From Bacilli bacterium (lineage in GTDB: Bacteria; Bacillota_I; Bacilli_A; RFN20; CAG-826), in contig JAFSOD010000004.1 of assembly GCA_017447165.1 (NCBI GenBank), positions 115,267 to 179,266 of the forward strand: a stretch of DNA of 64,000 bases. The letters are read 5' to 3'. The notes below the pieces were generated by a model. That model was given only the letters and a program-made list of their open reading frames with translations, did no database searches and was not told the origin of the DNA. This document shows, one piece after another, positions 7,732 through 19,961 of the stretch. How positions within the stretch are numbered: position 1 is the first letter of the stretch; each line of letters opens with the position of its first letter. The translations under genes and the position numbers were made by a program.

Positions 7732-8388
7732 TTATGCTCTTTTTTGTCCTTTAGAGCAAAGAATTTCTAATTCTTTTTCTTTATTTTGTAATTCTTTAGC
7801 TACTTCCTTAACAGTATTTGTATTTAATCCTCGACCATTTAAATACTCTTTTACATCAAACTCTTTGCCAACATATAAACGTAATCTTGAATACCAATGT
7901 TTTCTTTTTTCTAGATAAACTGGTCTAATAGGGACATTTGCCTTAAACGCCATCATTACTATTCCACCTTTAAATTGGTTTAATTCTTCTTGTTCGACAT
8001 TAATATGTCCCTCAGGAAACATTGAAACCATATTGCCTTTTTCTAAATTAGAAGTGATTTCTTTAAACGATGACATAGAGAAACTTTCTCTATTAATCTC
8101 AATACATAAAAAACATGTTTTAAATAAGAATCTTTTCCACTTAGTAGAACACACTTCATTCGTGGTCACAAAGTGATGTCTTCTTCTAAATAGACAGCAG
8201 ATTAAATAGAATGGGTCTTTCATACTGTTATGATTAGCCATTAAGATAAAACCACCTTTAAATCCTGTCTTAGCCTCGCTTGATACATAAATCTTTTTAG
8301 GCCTAAAGAACAATAAAAGTGGCCATCCTGTTAATCTAATAAAATCGTAGAAGAAGTATCTAAATGAGAATAATGGTGCCTTTTTCAT
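7732..8388 (-). CDS. plsC: 1-acyl-glycerol-3-phosphate acyltransferase (PlsC family)
   Basis: A 218-residue lysophospholipid acyltransferase that adds the second acyl chain in phosphatidic acid synthesis at the membrane. Motifs: HNSMKD (HX4D catalytic block, about residues 53-58), the FPEGH block (glycerophosphate-binding motif, here PEGH rather than the common PEGT/S) and NVPIRPVYL. An N-terminal hydrophobic segment precedes the motif. First gene of the operon with fakB and fakA. No Shine-Dalgarno is visible before ATG 8388; AT-rich promoter-like sequence reaches almost to the start codon and carries a 14-bp inverted repeat (separate entry). Confidence 0.88.
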   Translation of the reverse strand: MKKAPLFSFRYFFYDFIRLTGWPLLLFFRPKKIYVSSEAKTGFKGGFILMANHNSMKDPFYLICCLFRRRHHFVTTNEVCSTKWKRFLFKTCFLCIEINRESFSMSSFKEITSNLEKGNMVSMFPEGHINVEQEELNQFKGGIVMMAFKANVPIRPVYLEKRKHWYSRLRLYVGKEFDVKEYLNGRGLNTNTVKEVAKELQNKEKELEILCSKGQKRA

Positions 8389-8402
8389 TATTTAATACTT
8401 TA

Positions 8403-8416
8403 TCACATAAATGTGA
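8403..8416. promoter_or_regulatory. Inverted repeat in the plsC promoter, candidate operator
   Basis: TCACAT-AA-ATGTGA has perfect 6-bp arms centred about 21 bp upstream of the plsC start, within the likely promoter. The position suits a repressor of the plsC-fakB-fakA operon. The regulator is not identified. Confidence 0.45.
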
Positions 8417-8627
8417 AAATTGATAAATGAACATAAAGAATATCAGTGTTCTTATAATCATAAAAAATTTATTAAGAATGTTAATAACTTGACACTCGAT
8501 AATTTTTTTCACAAGTTTTACGTTTTTGCCAGTCTTTATATATATGAGAGGACATTACTAGGTTCACTGGAATCGGGGTGTCTTCCACTTCTAGGCTGGC
8601 CAGTGCCAGCTAAAAAAATGTTCTTTA

Positions 8628-8683
8628 TTGGTTTACTTCTGTTTCTTTGGTAAGCACTTAGTGATGACCTAGAAGTAAACTGG
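8628..8683 (+). ncRNA. Leader hairpin abutting the ribosome binding site of the small peptide
   Basis: GTTTACTTCT (8631-8640) pairs perfectly with AGAAGTAAAC (8671-8680), extended by three possible G-U pairs; the AAAGGAGG ribosome binding site starts at 8684. A second hairpin with arms GCTGGC/GCCAGC lies upstream at about 8594-8610. Such structures are typical of type I toxin messengers. Confidence 0.5.
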
Positions 8684-8698
8684 AAAGGAGGATTATCA

Positions 8699-8773
8699 AT
8701 GAAGCTCATTGTGATTCTCACTTTATTATCAACGCTAGTCAGTATAATAAAGGCCCTAAGCCGTAAGGACTAG
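8699..8773 (+). CDS. Candidate 24-residue hydrophobic type I toxin peptide
   Basis: A 24-codon frame, ATG 8699 to TAG 8771-8773, with an ideal ribosome binding site (AAAGGAGG, 7-nt spacer). The peptide is one membrane-spanning stretch (Leu, Ile, Val, Thr rich) with a charged end, SRKD, the shape of Fst/Ldr-like toxins. The stop codon lies inside a hairpin (GCCCTA/TAGGGC) that can terminate transcription from the opposite strand, and a promoter with a perfect TTGACA points at it from the right. The long structured leader and the convergent promoter are what make this more than a chance frame. No homologue was recalled. Confidence 0.5.
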   Translation: MKLIVILTLLSTLVSIIKALSRKD

Positions 8774-8789
8774 GGCTCCACTCATCATT

Positions 8790-8818
8790 AAAGTAAACCA
8801 ATTCTAGCAAATTGTCAA
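8790..8818 (-). promoter_or_regulatory. Candidate antisense promoter facing the small peptide gene
   Basis: Minus-strand TTGACA (8813-8818), 17-nt spacer, TACTTT (8790-8795). Transcription would begin near 8783 and run antisense into the 3' end of the peptide messenger. The spacer contains TTGGTTTACTT, the same 11-mer found on the plus strand at 8628-8638. Confidence 0.45.
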
Positions 8819-8830
8819 TAATAGTAAAGC

Positions 8831-8863
8831 TTTTTTAAAATTAAAAGTGGATAAATCCACTTT
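8831..8863 (-). terminator. Terminator after tRNA-Arg
   Basis: Minus-strand 8-bp perfect stem AAAGTGGA/TCCACTTT with 4-nt loop, then a T-rich tract. It ends the galE/tRNA-Arg transcript. Confidence 0.75.
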
Positions 8864-8872
8864 ATTAATAGA

Positions 8873-8949
8873 TGGCGCGCTTGAGGCGATTCGAACGTCC
8901 GACTTTCACCTTAGGAGGGTGACACTCTATCCAGCTGAGTTACAAGCGC
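8873..8949 (-). tRNA. tRNA-Arg (anticodon CCT)
   Basis: A 77-nt cloverleaf with encoded CCA. Acceptor GCGCTTG/CAAGCGC, discriminator G; anticodon stem TCACC/GGTGA with loop CTCCTAA (CCT, reads AGG); T arm GTTCGAATC. It lies 10 nt downstream of galE on the same strand. Confidence 0.95.
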
Positions 8950-8959
8950 ATATAAGAGA

Positions 8960-9976
8960 CTACTTATCGTAGCCTTTAGGATTGTTCTTTTGCCAATTCC
9001 AACTATCGCGACATGCGTCAACGATATCTAGTTCTGCTTTCCAGCCCATTTCCTTAAGAGCTTTTGTTGCATCAGCATAGTTTTCATCAACATCACCAGG
9101 ACGTCTGTCTTTAATTTCGTATTTAATTGTTAATCCATTTGCCTTTTCAAAAGCATGAACCAACTCTAAAACAGATGTTCCTTTACCTGTTCCTAAGTTA
9201 TAAATAACTAAGCCTGGTTTTTCTTCTAACTTTTTAAGAGCAGCTAAATGTCCTTTGGCAAGGTCCACTACGTGGATATAATCTCTTACACCAGTGCCAT
9301 CTGGGGTATTATAGTCGTCTCCAAAAACATTTAAAAATGATCTTTTACCCACAGCAACTTGAGTGATGTAAGGCATCAAATTATTAGGGATACCTTGAGG
9401 ATCTTCGCCAATTAATCCTGAGGCATGAGCACCAATAGGATTGAAATATCTTAAGATGGCGATGTTGGCATCCTTGTTCTCGTTAGCAAAATCACAAAGC
9501 ATATACTCGATTTCTAATTTGGTTTGTCCATATGGGTTAGTGCAGCCACCAATTTTGTCATCTTCTTTTAATGGGACGTGATCAGGTACCCCATACACTG
9601 TAGCGGATGAAGAGAAAACAATGTTGTGCACACCAAATTCTTTCATTAAGTTAAGCAAAACAATGCTAGACCCAATGTTGTTTCTAATATATAAGCCTGG
9701 TTTTTGTGTTGATTCACCAACACTTTTAAGTCCAGCGAAGTGAATAATGTCAGTAATCTTTTCCTTTTTGAATACTTCTCTCATTTTTTCTTCATTACAG
9801 ACGTCCACCTCATAAAATCTAGGGGTTTTGCCAGTAATTTTTGCGATTCTAACTAAAACTTCAGGTTTTGAGTTTACATAGTTATCGACGATGACAACGT
9901 CGTAATTTTTGTTTAAAAGTTCCACTACTGTGTGGCTACCAATATATCCTGTACCACCTGTCACTAATATTGCCAT
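8960..9976 (-). CDS. galE: UDP-glucose 4-epimerase
   Basis: A 338-residue extended short-chain dehydrogenase, the standard GalE length. It interconverts UDP-glucose and UDP-galactose using bound NAD. Seen: GGTGYIGSH (NAD-binding, residues 6-14), SSSATVYG, the catalytic YGQTK (Tyr/Lys), RYFNPIGAH, and the RPGDV substrate loop near the C-terminus. It starts 3 nt after the gatB stop with AGGAGA upstream, so it is probably transcribed with gatCAB. It likely supplies activated galactose for the surface polysaccharide made by the 27.6-36.7 kb genes. Confidence 0.95.
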   Translation of the reverse strand: MAILVTGGTGYIGSHTVVELLNKNYDVVIVDNYVNSKPEVLVRIAKITGKTPRFYEVDVCNEEKMREVFKKEKITDIIHFAGLKSVGESTQKPGLYIRNNIGSSIVLLNLMKEFGVHNIVFSSSATVYGVPDHVPLKEDDKIGGCTNPYGQTKLEIEYMLCDFANENKDANIAILRYFNPIGAHASGLIGEDPQGIPNNLMPYITQVAVGKRSFLNVFGDDYNTPDGTGVRDYIHVVDLAKGHLAALKKLEEKPGLVIYNLGTGKGTSVLELVHAFEKANGLTIKYEIKDRRPGDVDENYADATKALKEMGWKAELDIVDACRDSWNWQKNNPKGYDK

Positions 9977-9979
9977 AAT

Positions 9980-11404
9980 TTATCTCCTGTTAATTTCTTC
10001 TAAAACAAGTTTAGAGGCTAAACCTGGATTAGCCTTACCTTGTGTTTTCTTCATAATTTGACCAACAATAAAGCCTAATGCTCGATCTTTACCGTTTTTA
10101 TAATCTATAACTGATTGTTCGTTTGCATCGACGACTTCTTTAACAATAGCTTTCAAGGTCTCTTCATCACTAATTAAGGAAGTACCAGATTCTTCTAATA
10201 ATTTCTTTGGAGAAACTGGATTTTCAAGCATCTTCGCAAACATTTCTCTAGCTTGTTTATTAGAAACTTTTCCTTGCTCAATTAGTAAAACTAATTCCGA
10301 TAAATAAGAAGGACTAATTTTAAATTCTTTAATAGAGATTCCTTCCTTATTTAAAATAGATTGAACATCACCAATTACCCAGTTGGCTAATAGCTTTGGA
10401 TTAGCGCCACTCTTACTTGCTTCATCAAAATAATTAGAAACATCTTTATCAGCAATTAATAAAGAGGAATCATAATCATTTAAGCCGAGCTTTTTATATC
10501 TTTCTAATTTAACTTCGGCGAGTTCAGGGGAAGTTTTAATTGCTTCTTCAATAAATTCTTTGGAAAGTTTAATTGGAGCAATATTTGGCTCAGTGAAGTA
10601 TTTATAGTCGACAGCGTCGGTCTTAACACGCATTAACACTGTTTCTTTAGAACCTTCATCAAATCTTCTAGTCTCTTGTTCGATAACTCCACCAAAATCT
10701 AAGATTATGGATTGCCTAGAGATTTCAAAATCAATCGCTTTTTGAATATTGGCGATACTATTTAAGTTTTTGATTTCTACTTTAGTACCAAACTTTTCTG
10801 TCCCTTTTTCTCTAAGAGAAATATTAACGTCGCATCTTAAAGATCCTTCTTCCATCTTTCCATCAGAAACATCTAAGAAGGAAACAATAGATCTAATCTT
10901 TTCAACATATTTAGCGGCTTCTTCACCAGTTCTAATATCAGGGCGAGAAACAATTTCAATTAATGGAATGCCCGCTCTATTATAATCAAGCAATGAGAAA
11001 TCCCATGAATGAAGTTGCTTACAAGTATCTTCTTCCATATGTAAACGTTCAATGCCAATCTTTTTTTCTCCTTGAGAAGTATTTAAAACTAGATAGCCAT
11101 TACTTCCGATTGGTCTAAATTGTTGAGTAATTTGATAGCCTTTAGGAAGATCGCTATAGAAATAATTTTTCCTTTCAAACATTACAGTGTCATCAATAGA
11201 CATATGCAAAGCATGAGACACCCTAATCGCATTAATAACTGCTTGCTTATTTACTACTGGCATAACTCCTGGAAAGCCCATATCAACAATATTAACTTTT
11301 GTATTTGGGTCTTCTCCATAACTAACAGGGCCACTAGAAAACATTTTGGACTTCGTTTTCATCTCAACGTGGATTTCTAAACCAATAACTGCTTCAAATT
11401 CCAT
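9980..11404 (-). CDS. gatB: Asp/Glu-tRNA amidotransferase subunit B
   Basis: A 474-residue GatB. It activates the mischarged Glu- or Asp-tRNA and directs transamidation. Seen: the N-terminal EAVIGLEIHVEMKTKSKMFS signature, FERKNYFYSDLPKGYQITQ, GSLRCDVN and the C-terminal YqeY-like tRNA-binding tail, including GFIVGQIMKKTQGKANP. It begins 1 nt after gatA. An asparaginyl-tRNA synthetase gene is present at 20111-21505, so the main task of GatCAB here is probably Gln-tRNA formation (inference). Confidence 0.96.
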   Translation of the reverse strand: MEFEAVIGLEIHVEMKTKSKMFSSGPVSYGEDPNTKVNIVDMGFPGVMPVVNKQAVINAIRVSHALHMSIDDTVMFERKNYFYSDLPKGYQITQQFRPIGSNGYLVLNTSQGEKKIGIERLHMEEDTCKQLHSWDFSLLDYNRAGIPLIEIVSRPDIRTGEEAAKYVEKIRSIVSFLDVSDGKMEEGSLRCDVNISLREKGTEKFGTKVEIKNLNSIANIQKAIDFEISRQSIILDFGGVIEQETRRFDEGSKETVLMRVKTDAVDYKYFTEPNIAPIKLSKEFIEEAIKTSPELAEVKLERYKKLGLNDYDSSLLIADKDVSNYFDEASKSGANPKLLANWVIGDVQSILNKEGISIKEFKISPSYLSELVLLIEQGKVSNKQAREMFAKMLENPVSPKKLLEESGTSLISDEETLKAIVKEVVDANEQSVIDYKNGKDRALGFIVGQIMKKTQGKANPGLASKLVLEEINRR

Positions 11405-11405
11405 G

Positions 11406-12863
11406 TTATTTGCCCTCCTTAGCCACTAAATCTTTTAATCCGGTCGCATTTTCAATCACTTTTGCAATAGATAAAACACCTGATTCATCGAATGGTTTTC
11501 CCGTCAAATTCCCACCAAATGGGAGTTCACCATCAAATCCTAAAGGTAAAGTTATTGAAGGGAATCCACCCATATTAGCAAAAGCCATATAATTGTCCGC
11601 AATAAGATATTCATCACTCAATGTGTCGCTACTACCACTAATTAAAGGAGCGGCGGTTGGTGATGCTGGACAATAAATTGCGTCATAATTCTCTAAAATT
11701 TTATTGAATGCATTAACAATTAATCTTCTACATTTTTGAGCACGTACAAATAGTTTATCTTGGTTTTCTCTAAGTAAAGAATATCCACCAATAACAAATC
11801 TACGTTTGATTAATCTTGAGAATCCTTTTGTTCTAGTGTTTGTCATAATTTCTTCAAAGGATTCACCAGGTTCTCTTGGACCAAATTTAATACCATCTAA
11901 ATTGGCATTATTGCTCGTAGATTCAGCACAAGAAATTAAGATATATGTAGGGTAGATTGCTTTTAATAACTTGGAGTCAATACTTACTGGTTCAACAATT
12001 GCACCTTGTTCTTTTAAAGCGGTGATGTTTTTGTTGAATGCTTCTTTAATAGCAACATTAGAAATTGATTCAACAATCTCTTTGATTACGGCTATTTTTT
12101 TACCTTTGACTGGTTCGTTTAATCTAGCGGTATAATCCTCGACTGGTTTAAAAGAAGAAGAGAAATCTTTATCATCTCTACCTGCTAAGACATTTAAAAC
12201 AATTGCACTATCATCAACGTTTCTGGTGAAATAAGCAACATGATCTAAAGATGTAGCGAACGGAAATAAGCCAAATCTAGATATTCTTCCCCAGGATGGC
12301 TTAAAACCAACTAAAGCACTAAAACTTGCTGGTTTTCTAACTGAATCACCTGTATCACTTCCAATAGAAAATGGAACTATTCCAGCAGCAACACTTGATG
12401 CGCTTCCACAAGAAGAACCACCAATTAAATGAGTTTTAGATTTATCCCAAGGATTGTATGTAATTCCTAAGTGTCCGGTGGTACCAGTACCACCCATGGC
12501 AAGTTCATCCATTGTGGATTTAGCCACAACAATCGCGCCTGCTTTTTCTAAGCGTAAAACAACCTCACTAGAGAAGATTGGAACATAATTATTTAAAATG
12601 TTGCTACTTCCAGTAGTAGGTATATCTTTAGTGGAGTAGTTATCTTTGACAACTACTGGAATGCCAAACAATAAACTGTCTTTTTTCGATGGGTCGAGTT
12701 TATTAACTCTTTCAAGAGCTTCTTTTTCGCAAATATACTCAAAGGAGTTGTTGTCATCTTTCTTACAAGATTCAATAGCTTCTTTAACTAGCTCTAAAGG
12801 AGTAACTTCGCCCTTTAAAATTGCGTCATGGATTTCTCTGATGCTTAAATTCATATATCTCAT
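11406..12863 (-). CDS. gatA: Asp/Glu-tRNA amidotransferase subunit A
   Basis: A 485-residue amidase-signature enzyme that releases ammonia from glutamine for GatB. Seen: VVVKDNYST (catalytic Lys), the Gly/Ser-rich GGSSCGSASSVAAG block with cis-Ser, and SIGSDTGDSVRKPASF with the nucleophilic Ser. Note that the nucleophile motif reads GDSVRKPA, a mild variant of GGSIRQPA. The start was set to ATG 12863: it follows the gatC stop by 1 nt and has GGTGG nine bases upstream, whereas a longer in-frame reading would run back through gatC. Confidence 0.94.
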   Translation of the reverse strand: MRYMNLSIREIHDAILKGEVTPLELVKEAIESCKKDDNNSFEYICEKEALERVNKLDPSKKDSLLFGIPVVVKDNYSTKDIPTTGSSNILNNYVPIFSSEVVLRLEKAGAIVVAKSTMDELAMGGTGTTGHLGITYNPWDKSKTHLIGGSSCGSASSVAAGIVPFSIGSDTGDSVRKPASFSALVGFKPSWGRISRFGLFPFATSLDHVAYFTRNVDDSAIVLNVLAGRDDKDFSSSFKPVEDYTARLNEPVKGKKIAVIKEIVESISNVAIKEAFNKNITALKEQGAIVEPVSIDSKLLKAIYPTYILISCAESTSNNANLDGIKFGPREPGESFEEIMTNTRTKGFSRLIKRRFVIGGYSLLRENQDKLFVRAQKCRRLIVNAFNKILENYDAIYCPASPTAAPLISGSSDTLSDEYLIADNYMAFANMGGFPSITLPLGFDGELPFGGNLTGKPFDESGVLSIAKVIENATGLKDLVAKEGK

Positions 12864-12864
12864 A

Positions 12865-13161
12865 CTATTTAACCACCTTAGGGAGACGAATTTGTCCATC
12901 CACAACATCAGCAGAATTCTTTAAAACTTCTTCCTTGTCTTCAGGAGCAGTTGCGACATCCTCTCGTAAGTAATCATTAGTCACATCAAAAGGGAAGGTC
13001 ATAGGTTCTGCAGTATCTACACCTTCAATTTCACCAATCAAATTCATCTGTTTGATTAAGATGTCAAATTCCTCAACAAGTTGATTATATTGTTCATCTG
13101 ACATATCGAACATTAATTTGTTAGCGGTCGACTTCAATACATCTTTTGTAACAGTTTTCAT
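12865..13161 (-). CDS. gatC: Asp/Glu-tRNA amidotransferase subunit C
   Basis: A 98-residue GatC, the small clamp that wraps GatA and GatB. Family features: helical N-terminus, then GVDTAEPMTFPF and LREDVATAPEDKEEVLKNSADVVDGQIRLPKVV at the C-terminus (the DxxxF.VPKV-type end, here RLPKVV). First gene of the gatCAB-galE unit. The promoter lies between the ligA terminator and the ATG; TAAAAT about 25 nt upstream is a possible -10. Confidence 0.93.
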   Translation of the reverse strand: MKTVTKDVLKSTANKLMFDMSDEQYNQLVEEFDILIKQMNLIGEIEGVDTAEPMTFPFDVTNDYLREDVATAPEDKEEVLKNSADVVDGQIRLPKVVK

Positions 13162-13220
13162 ATTTCAATTTCCAATTAGGTATTTTATCAAAGATAAGAT
13201 TTTAATTAAACAGTAAATAC

Positions 13221-13251
13221 AAAAAACTCACCAGCTATAAAGTGATGAGTT
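13221..13251 (-). terminator. Terminator of the pcrA-ligA operon
   Basis: Minus-strand hairpin, arms AACTCATCA and TGGTGAGTT, followed by TTTTTTG, 23 nt downstream of the ligA stop. Confidence 0.75.
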
Positions 13252-13273
13252 CATGAAAATATATAAATGTGGG

Positions 13274-17493
<4,220 letters not shown>

Positions 17494-17499
17494 AGCAAT

Positions 17500-17528
17500 A
17501 TACTAACATAATTAATAGTTCTATTCAA
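17500..17528 (-). promoter_or_regulatory. Promoter of pcrA-ligA, probably giving a leaderless message
   Basis: Minus-strand TTGAAT (17523-17528), exactly 17 nt, TAGTAT (17500-17505). The -10 hexamer begins 12 nt before the pcrA ATG, placing the start of transcription at or next to the A of ATG. Confidence 0.6.
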
Positions 17529-17548
17529 TTTTATTAATTTAATTTTAA

Positions 17549-17962
17549 TCAAATTGAAACAAAGCCTAATATTTCACTTGGACCTGCGTAATAATCAAGC
17601 ACTTTATGATCTTTAACTTCTAACAAAAACGGGGTTCCAAATATATAGAACTCATCTAGCTTATCTATACCTTTTAAATCCGCTTTTGGACCAGTAACTA
17701 CTTCGTAATCCGCACAAACGAAATACATCTTGGCAACAGATTCAAAATAATAATTCAAAATATCTTGTTTAATTTCATTACAGTGTCCACATTTTTCAGA
17801 ATAAAAATAAACTAGATAATACTCTTCACTTTGAATAAATAATTGATTCCATTCAATAATCCGATCTTTAATCTCATGATAATTATGAAACGGTTGTTCG
17901 ATAGTTGCTCCACAAGAGCTCACTAATACAGGAAACACTAATAGTTTTAAAAGTTTAGACAT
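17549..17962 (-). CDS. Thioredoxin-like lipoprotein
   Basis: A 137-residue exported protein: short signal peptide with a lipobox-like LVSSCG (Cys17), then a thioredoxin-like domain with FYSEKCGHCNEIK (CGHC active site, about residues 58-61) and a cis-Pro region (FGTPFLLEV). Probably a membrane-tethered thiol oxidoreductase on the outer face. A strong AGGAGG lies before the ATG. It is divergent from the gene at 18043. Partner proteins are not evident. Confidence 0.75.
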   Translation of the reverse strand: MSKLLKLLVFPVLVSSCGATIEQPFHNYHEIKDRIIEWNQLFIQSEEYYLVYFYSEKCGHCNEIKQDILNYYFESVAKMYFVCADYEVVTGPKADLKGIDKLDEFYIFGTPFLLEVKDHKVLDYYAGPSEILGFVSI

Positions 17963-18005
17963 AAAATATCCTCCTAATATATATAGAGTCGAAAAAAGTC
18001 CAAAC

Positions 18006-18036
18006 TTGTGAAAAAAATTTTATTTTTTGTTAAAAT
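18006..18036 (+). promoter_or_regulatory. Promoter of the 18043 operon, probably leaderless
   Basis: TTGTGA (18006-18011), 19-nt spacer, TAAAAT (18031-18036), which starts 12 nt before ATG 18043. The -35 lies in AAACTTGTGAAAAAA, a 15-mer repeated in two other intergenic regions (2846-2860 and 8504-8518, minus orientation). Confidence 0.5.
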
Positions 18037-18042
18037 GCCTCT

Positions 18043-18957
18043 ATGGAATTATTCAAAAAAAGAGAAACTGTTATACAGAACATTGCTTACATGGCCATCA
18101 TGTCGGCAATAAATATTATCTTTGTTCTCTTAAGTAATTTATTACCTGTCTTATTATTCTTATTGATATTAATACTCCCTTTAACAAGTACAATCGTTAC
18201 TCTTTATTGTAAAAAACATTATTATCCAATTTACGCAATAGTGACATTAGGGCTATGTTTAGCGGTCGCGGGTGCTTTTAGCATTTTTGATGCATTAGTA
18301 TATGTCTTGCCATCTTTAATAGTCGGTTTTGTTTTTGGAATTTCATTTGAAAAAAAGATGCCTGCAATTCTAATAATTGTGGGAGGAGCTGTTGTCCAAT
18401 TTTGCTTGACGCACTTAACCTATTTTATCTTCACTAAAATCATCACAAATTTTGATGTTATGTATGGAATTATCAAGCTTTTTGGAATGTCTGATTTTCC
18501 GTATTTAGCCGAATTACTTCTAATTTTTGTTTATATAATCTCTTTAATTCAAATCGTTTTATCTTATATTTTTATAAAAATACAAATTTATAAGTTTGGA
18601 ATTGATATTAACCTAGGATGTAAACATAGATATTTACTATACTCAGTTACTATTTTATGCTCAGGATTAGGAGTCTTATCTTATTTTTATTTCCCTAATT
18701 GGACTATAGTATTTACATTAGTACCAATACCAATTTATGTATACGAAGTTACCCAACTAATTTTAAAAAGAAGAGTACTTAATTACATTTTAGTAGTGAT
18801 AGCTCACTTTGCATTTATCTTTTTATTCGCTTTTTTATATAAATTTGTGTCCGCTCCTAACCAACTTGTTCTATTAATAGCTTTAACCGGCTTGGTGACA
18901 ATAATTGACTTTTTGGACAATTATTGTTTTATTCAAGAATCTAATAATCTAAAATAG
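18043..18957 (+). CDS. Polytopic membrane protein, DUF2232/ECF-S-like
   Basis: A 304-residue protein with about eight hydrophobic segments. The N-terminal pattern (a short basic lead, then helices with IMSAINIIFVLL and PSLIVGFVFG) resembles DUF2232/YybS or substrate-binding components of energy-coupling-factor transporters, but I could not confirm either. First of three same-strand membrane genes; no Shine-Dalgarno. Function unknown. Confidence 0.65.
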   Translation: MELFKKRETVIQNIAYMAIMSAINIIFVLLSNLLPVLLFLLILILPLTSTIVTLYCKKHYYPIYAIVTLGLCLAVAGAFSIFDALVYVLPSLIVGFVFGISFEKKMPAILIIVGGAVVQFCLTHLTYFIFTKIITNFDVMYGIIKLFGMSDFPYLAELLLIFVYIISLIQIVLSYIFIKIQIYKFGIDINLGCKHRYLLYSVTILCSGLGVLSYFYFPNWTIVFTLVPIPIYVYEVTQLILKRRVLNYILVVIAHFAFIFLFAFLYKFVSAPNQLVLLIALTGLVTIIDFLDNYCFIQESNNLK

Positions 18958-18961
18958 ATTC

Positions 18962-19327
18962 ATGATTACATTTCTCAAAGGTATCTTAAAAGGTTTATTC
19001 TACGTTATATTCTTCCCGCTAGGAATAATAGCGATTTCTTTATACGCATTTTTTGGAATCTTTGTTTTTATCTATCGCTTAATAAAATTAACAATTCTAT
19101 TTTTCACTGGAAGAAATCTTAAAAATGAACTTCCAGAAGACGAAGAAGTTAGACAAATTTTAGAAAAAAATTCTGGTAACGAAGAAAAACACGATGAACC
19201 AGTTCTAAATTTATATCCAAGCGATCAAGAAATATATAAAACAGATGAATATGTTTCCCCAACTTTTGATGAAAAGAAAGAGGAACAACAACAATCGATA
19301 AAGGAGGAAGAAGATAAAAATGAATAA
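18962..19327 (+). CDS. Small membrane protein with acidic tail
   Basis: A 121-residue protein: two N-terminal hydrophobic helices (about residues 3-60, containing GIIAISLYAFFGIFVFIYRL) and a strongly acidic, Glu/Asp/Lys-rich C-terminal half (from about 65) likely to be disordered in the cytoplasm. It starts 4 nt after the previous stop and overlaps the next gene by 8 nt. Its 3' end carries the GGAGG ribosome binding site of the next gene. Not recognised. Confidence 0.7.
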   Translation: MITFLKGILKGLFYVIFFPLGIIAISLYAFFGIFVFIYRLIKLTILFFTGRNLKNELPEDEEVRQILEKNSGNEEKHDEPVLNLYPSDQEIYKTDEYVSPTFDEKKEEQQQSIKEEEDKNE

Positions 19328-19961
19328 TATTTTGCTTTCTTTATCTGATGGCGATAAAAGATTAATCTTTGCTCTTCTTTTAATCTTGATTATAGTTGTG
19401 GTTTTTATCGGATTGCTTGGTTATCTCATGATGAGAATAATGAAATTTCAATCTAAAAAAATGGATACTTTAGTTCATGATGCTGTAATTACTAAAGTAG
19501 TAAGCGATAAAAAACATTTTATTAAATATGGACGAAACAAAAACTGGGCATATTTCTTTAAACAAGCATATATTCCAATGATCATTATATTGGTCGGTTT
19601 TATTGTACTTATTATTCATAACTCAATTTACAACAATTGGGGATATAATCCGTTTTCTACTTATGATGGCTTTGGCACTCTATTCTTCACCTGGAAATTA
19701 TCTGGAGAATACACTGATGGCTCATTAATTAAGTTTGCTAAACTCGTATTGGACAACACTCCACACTTTGACGCAATAGCCTGGTGTGGTTATATCTTTG
19801 GTCCATGTATTTTGGTTGGTGGTACGTGGTATTTAGTAGCGGTTAGTTCACTATTAGCAAGAACTGTAATGTTATATAAACGAAGTAAAACTTTATTTGA
19901 AAAAAGCCTCGATGGCTATCACCAAGATGAGGCTTTAAACAACACTAATACAAATAACTAG
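19320..19961 (+). CDS. Membrane protein of unknown function
   Basis: A 213-residue protein with an N-terminal transmembrane helix (residues about 15-40), a middle helix (IIILVGFIVLIIH) and a C-terminal one (GPCILVGGTWYLVAV), separated by hydrophilic loops. Preceded by AAAGGAGG inside the upstream gene. Last of a three-gene operon; a GCCTC/GAGGC hairpin at its own 3' end may terminate it. It is convergent with the small gene at 19962 and touches it across a perfect 20-bp palindrome (19951-19970). Confidence 0.7.
   Translation: MNNILLSLSDGDKRLIFALLLILIIVVVFIGLLGYLMMRIMKFQSKKMDTLVHDAVITKVVSDKKHFIKYGRNKNWAYFFKQAYIPMIIILVGFIVLIIHNSIYNNWGYNPFSTYDGFGTLFFTWKLSGEYTDGSLIKFAKLVLDNTPHFDAIAWCGYIFGPCILVGGTWYLVAVSSLLARTVMLYKRSKTLFEKSLDGYHQDEALNNTNTNN

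Noticed and set aside
8536..8721. 61-residue minus-strand frame opposite the small peptide
   Set aside because: No ribosome binding site; it is explained by complement of the structured leader.
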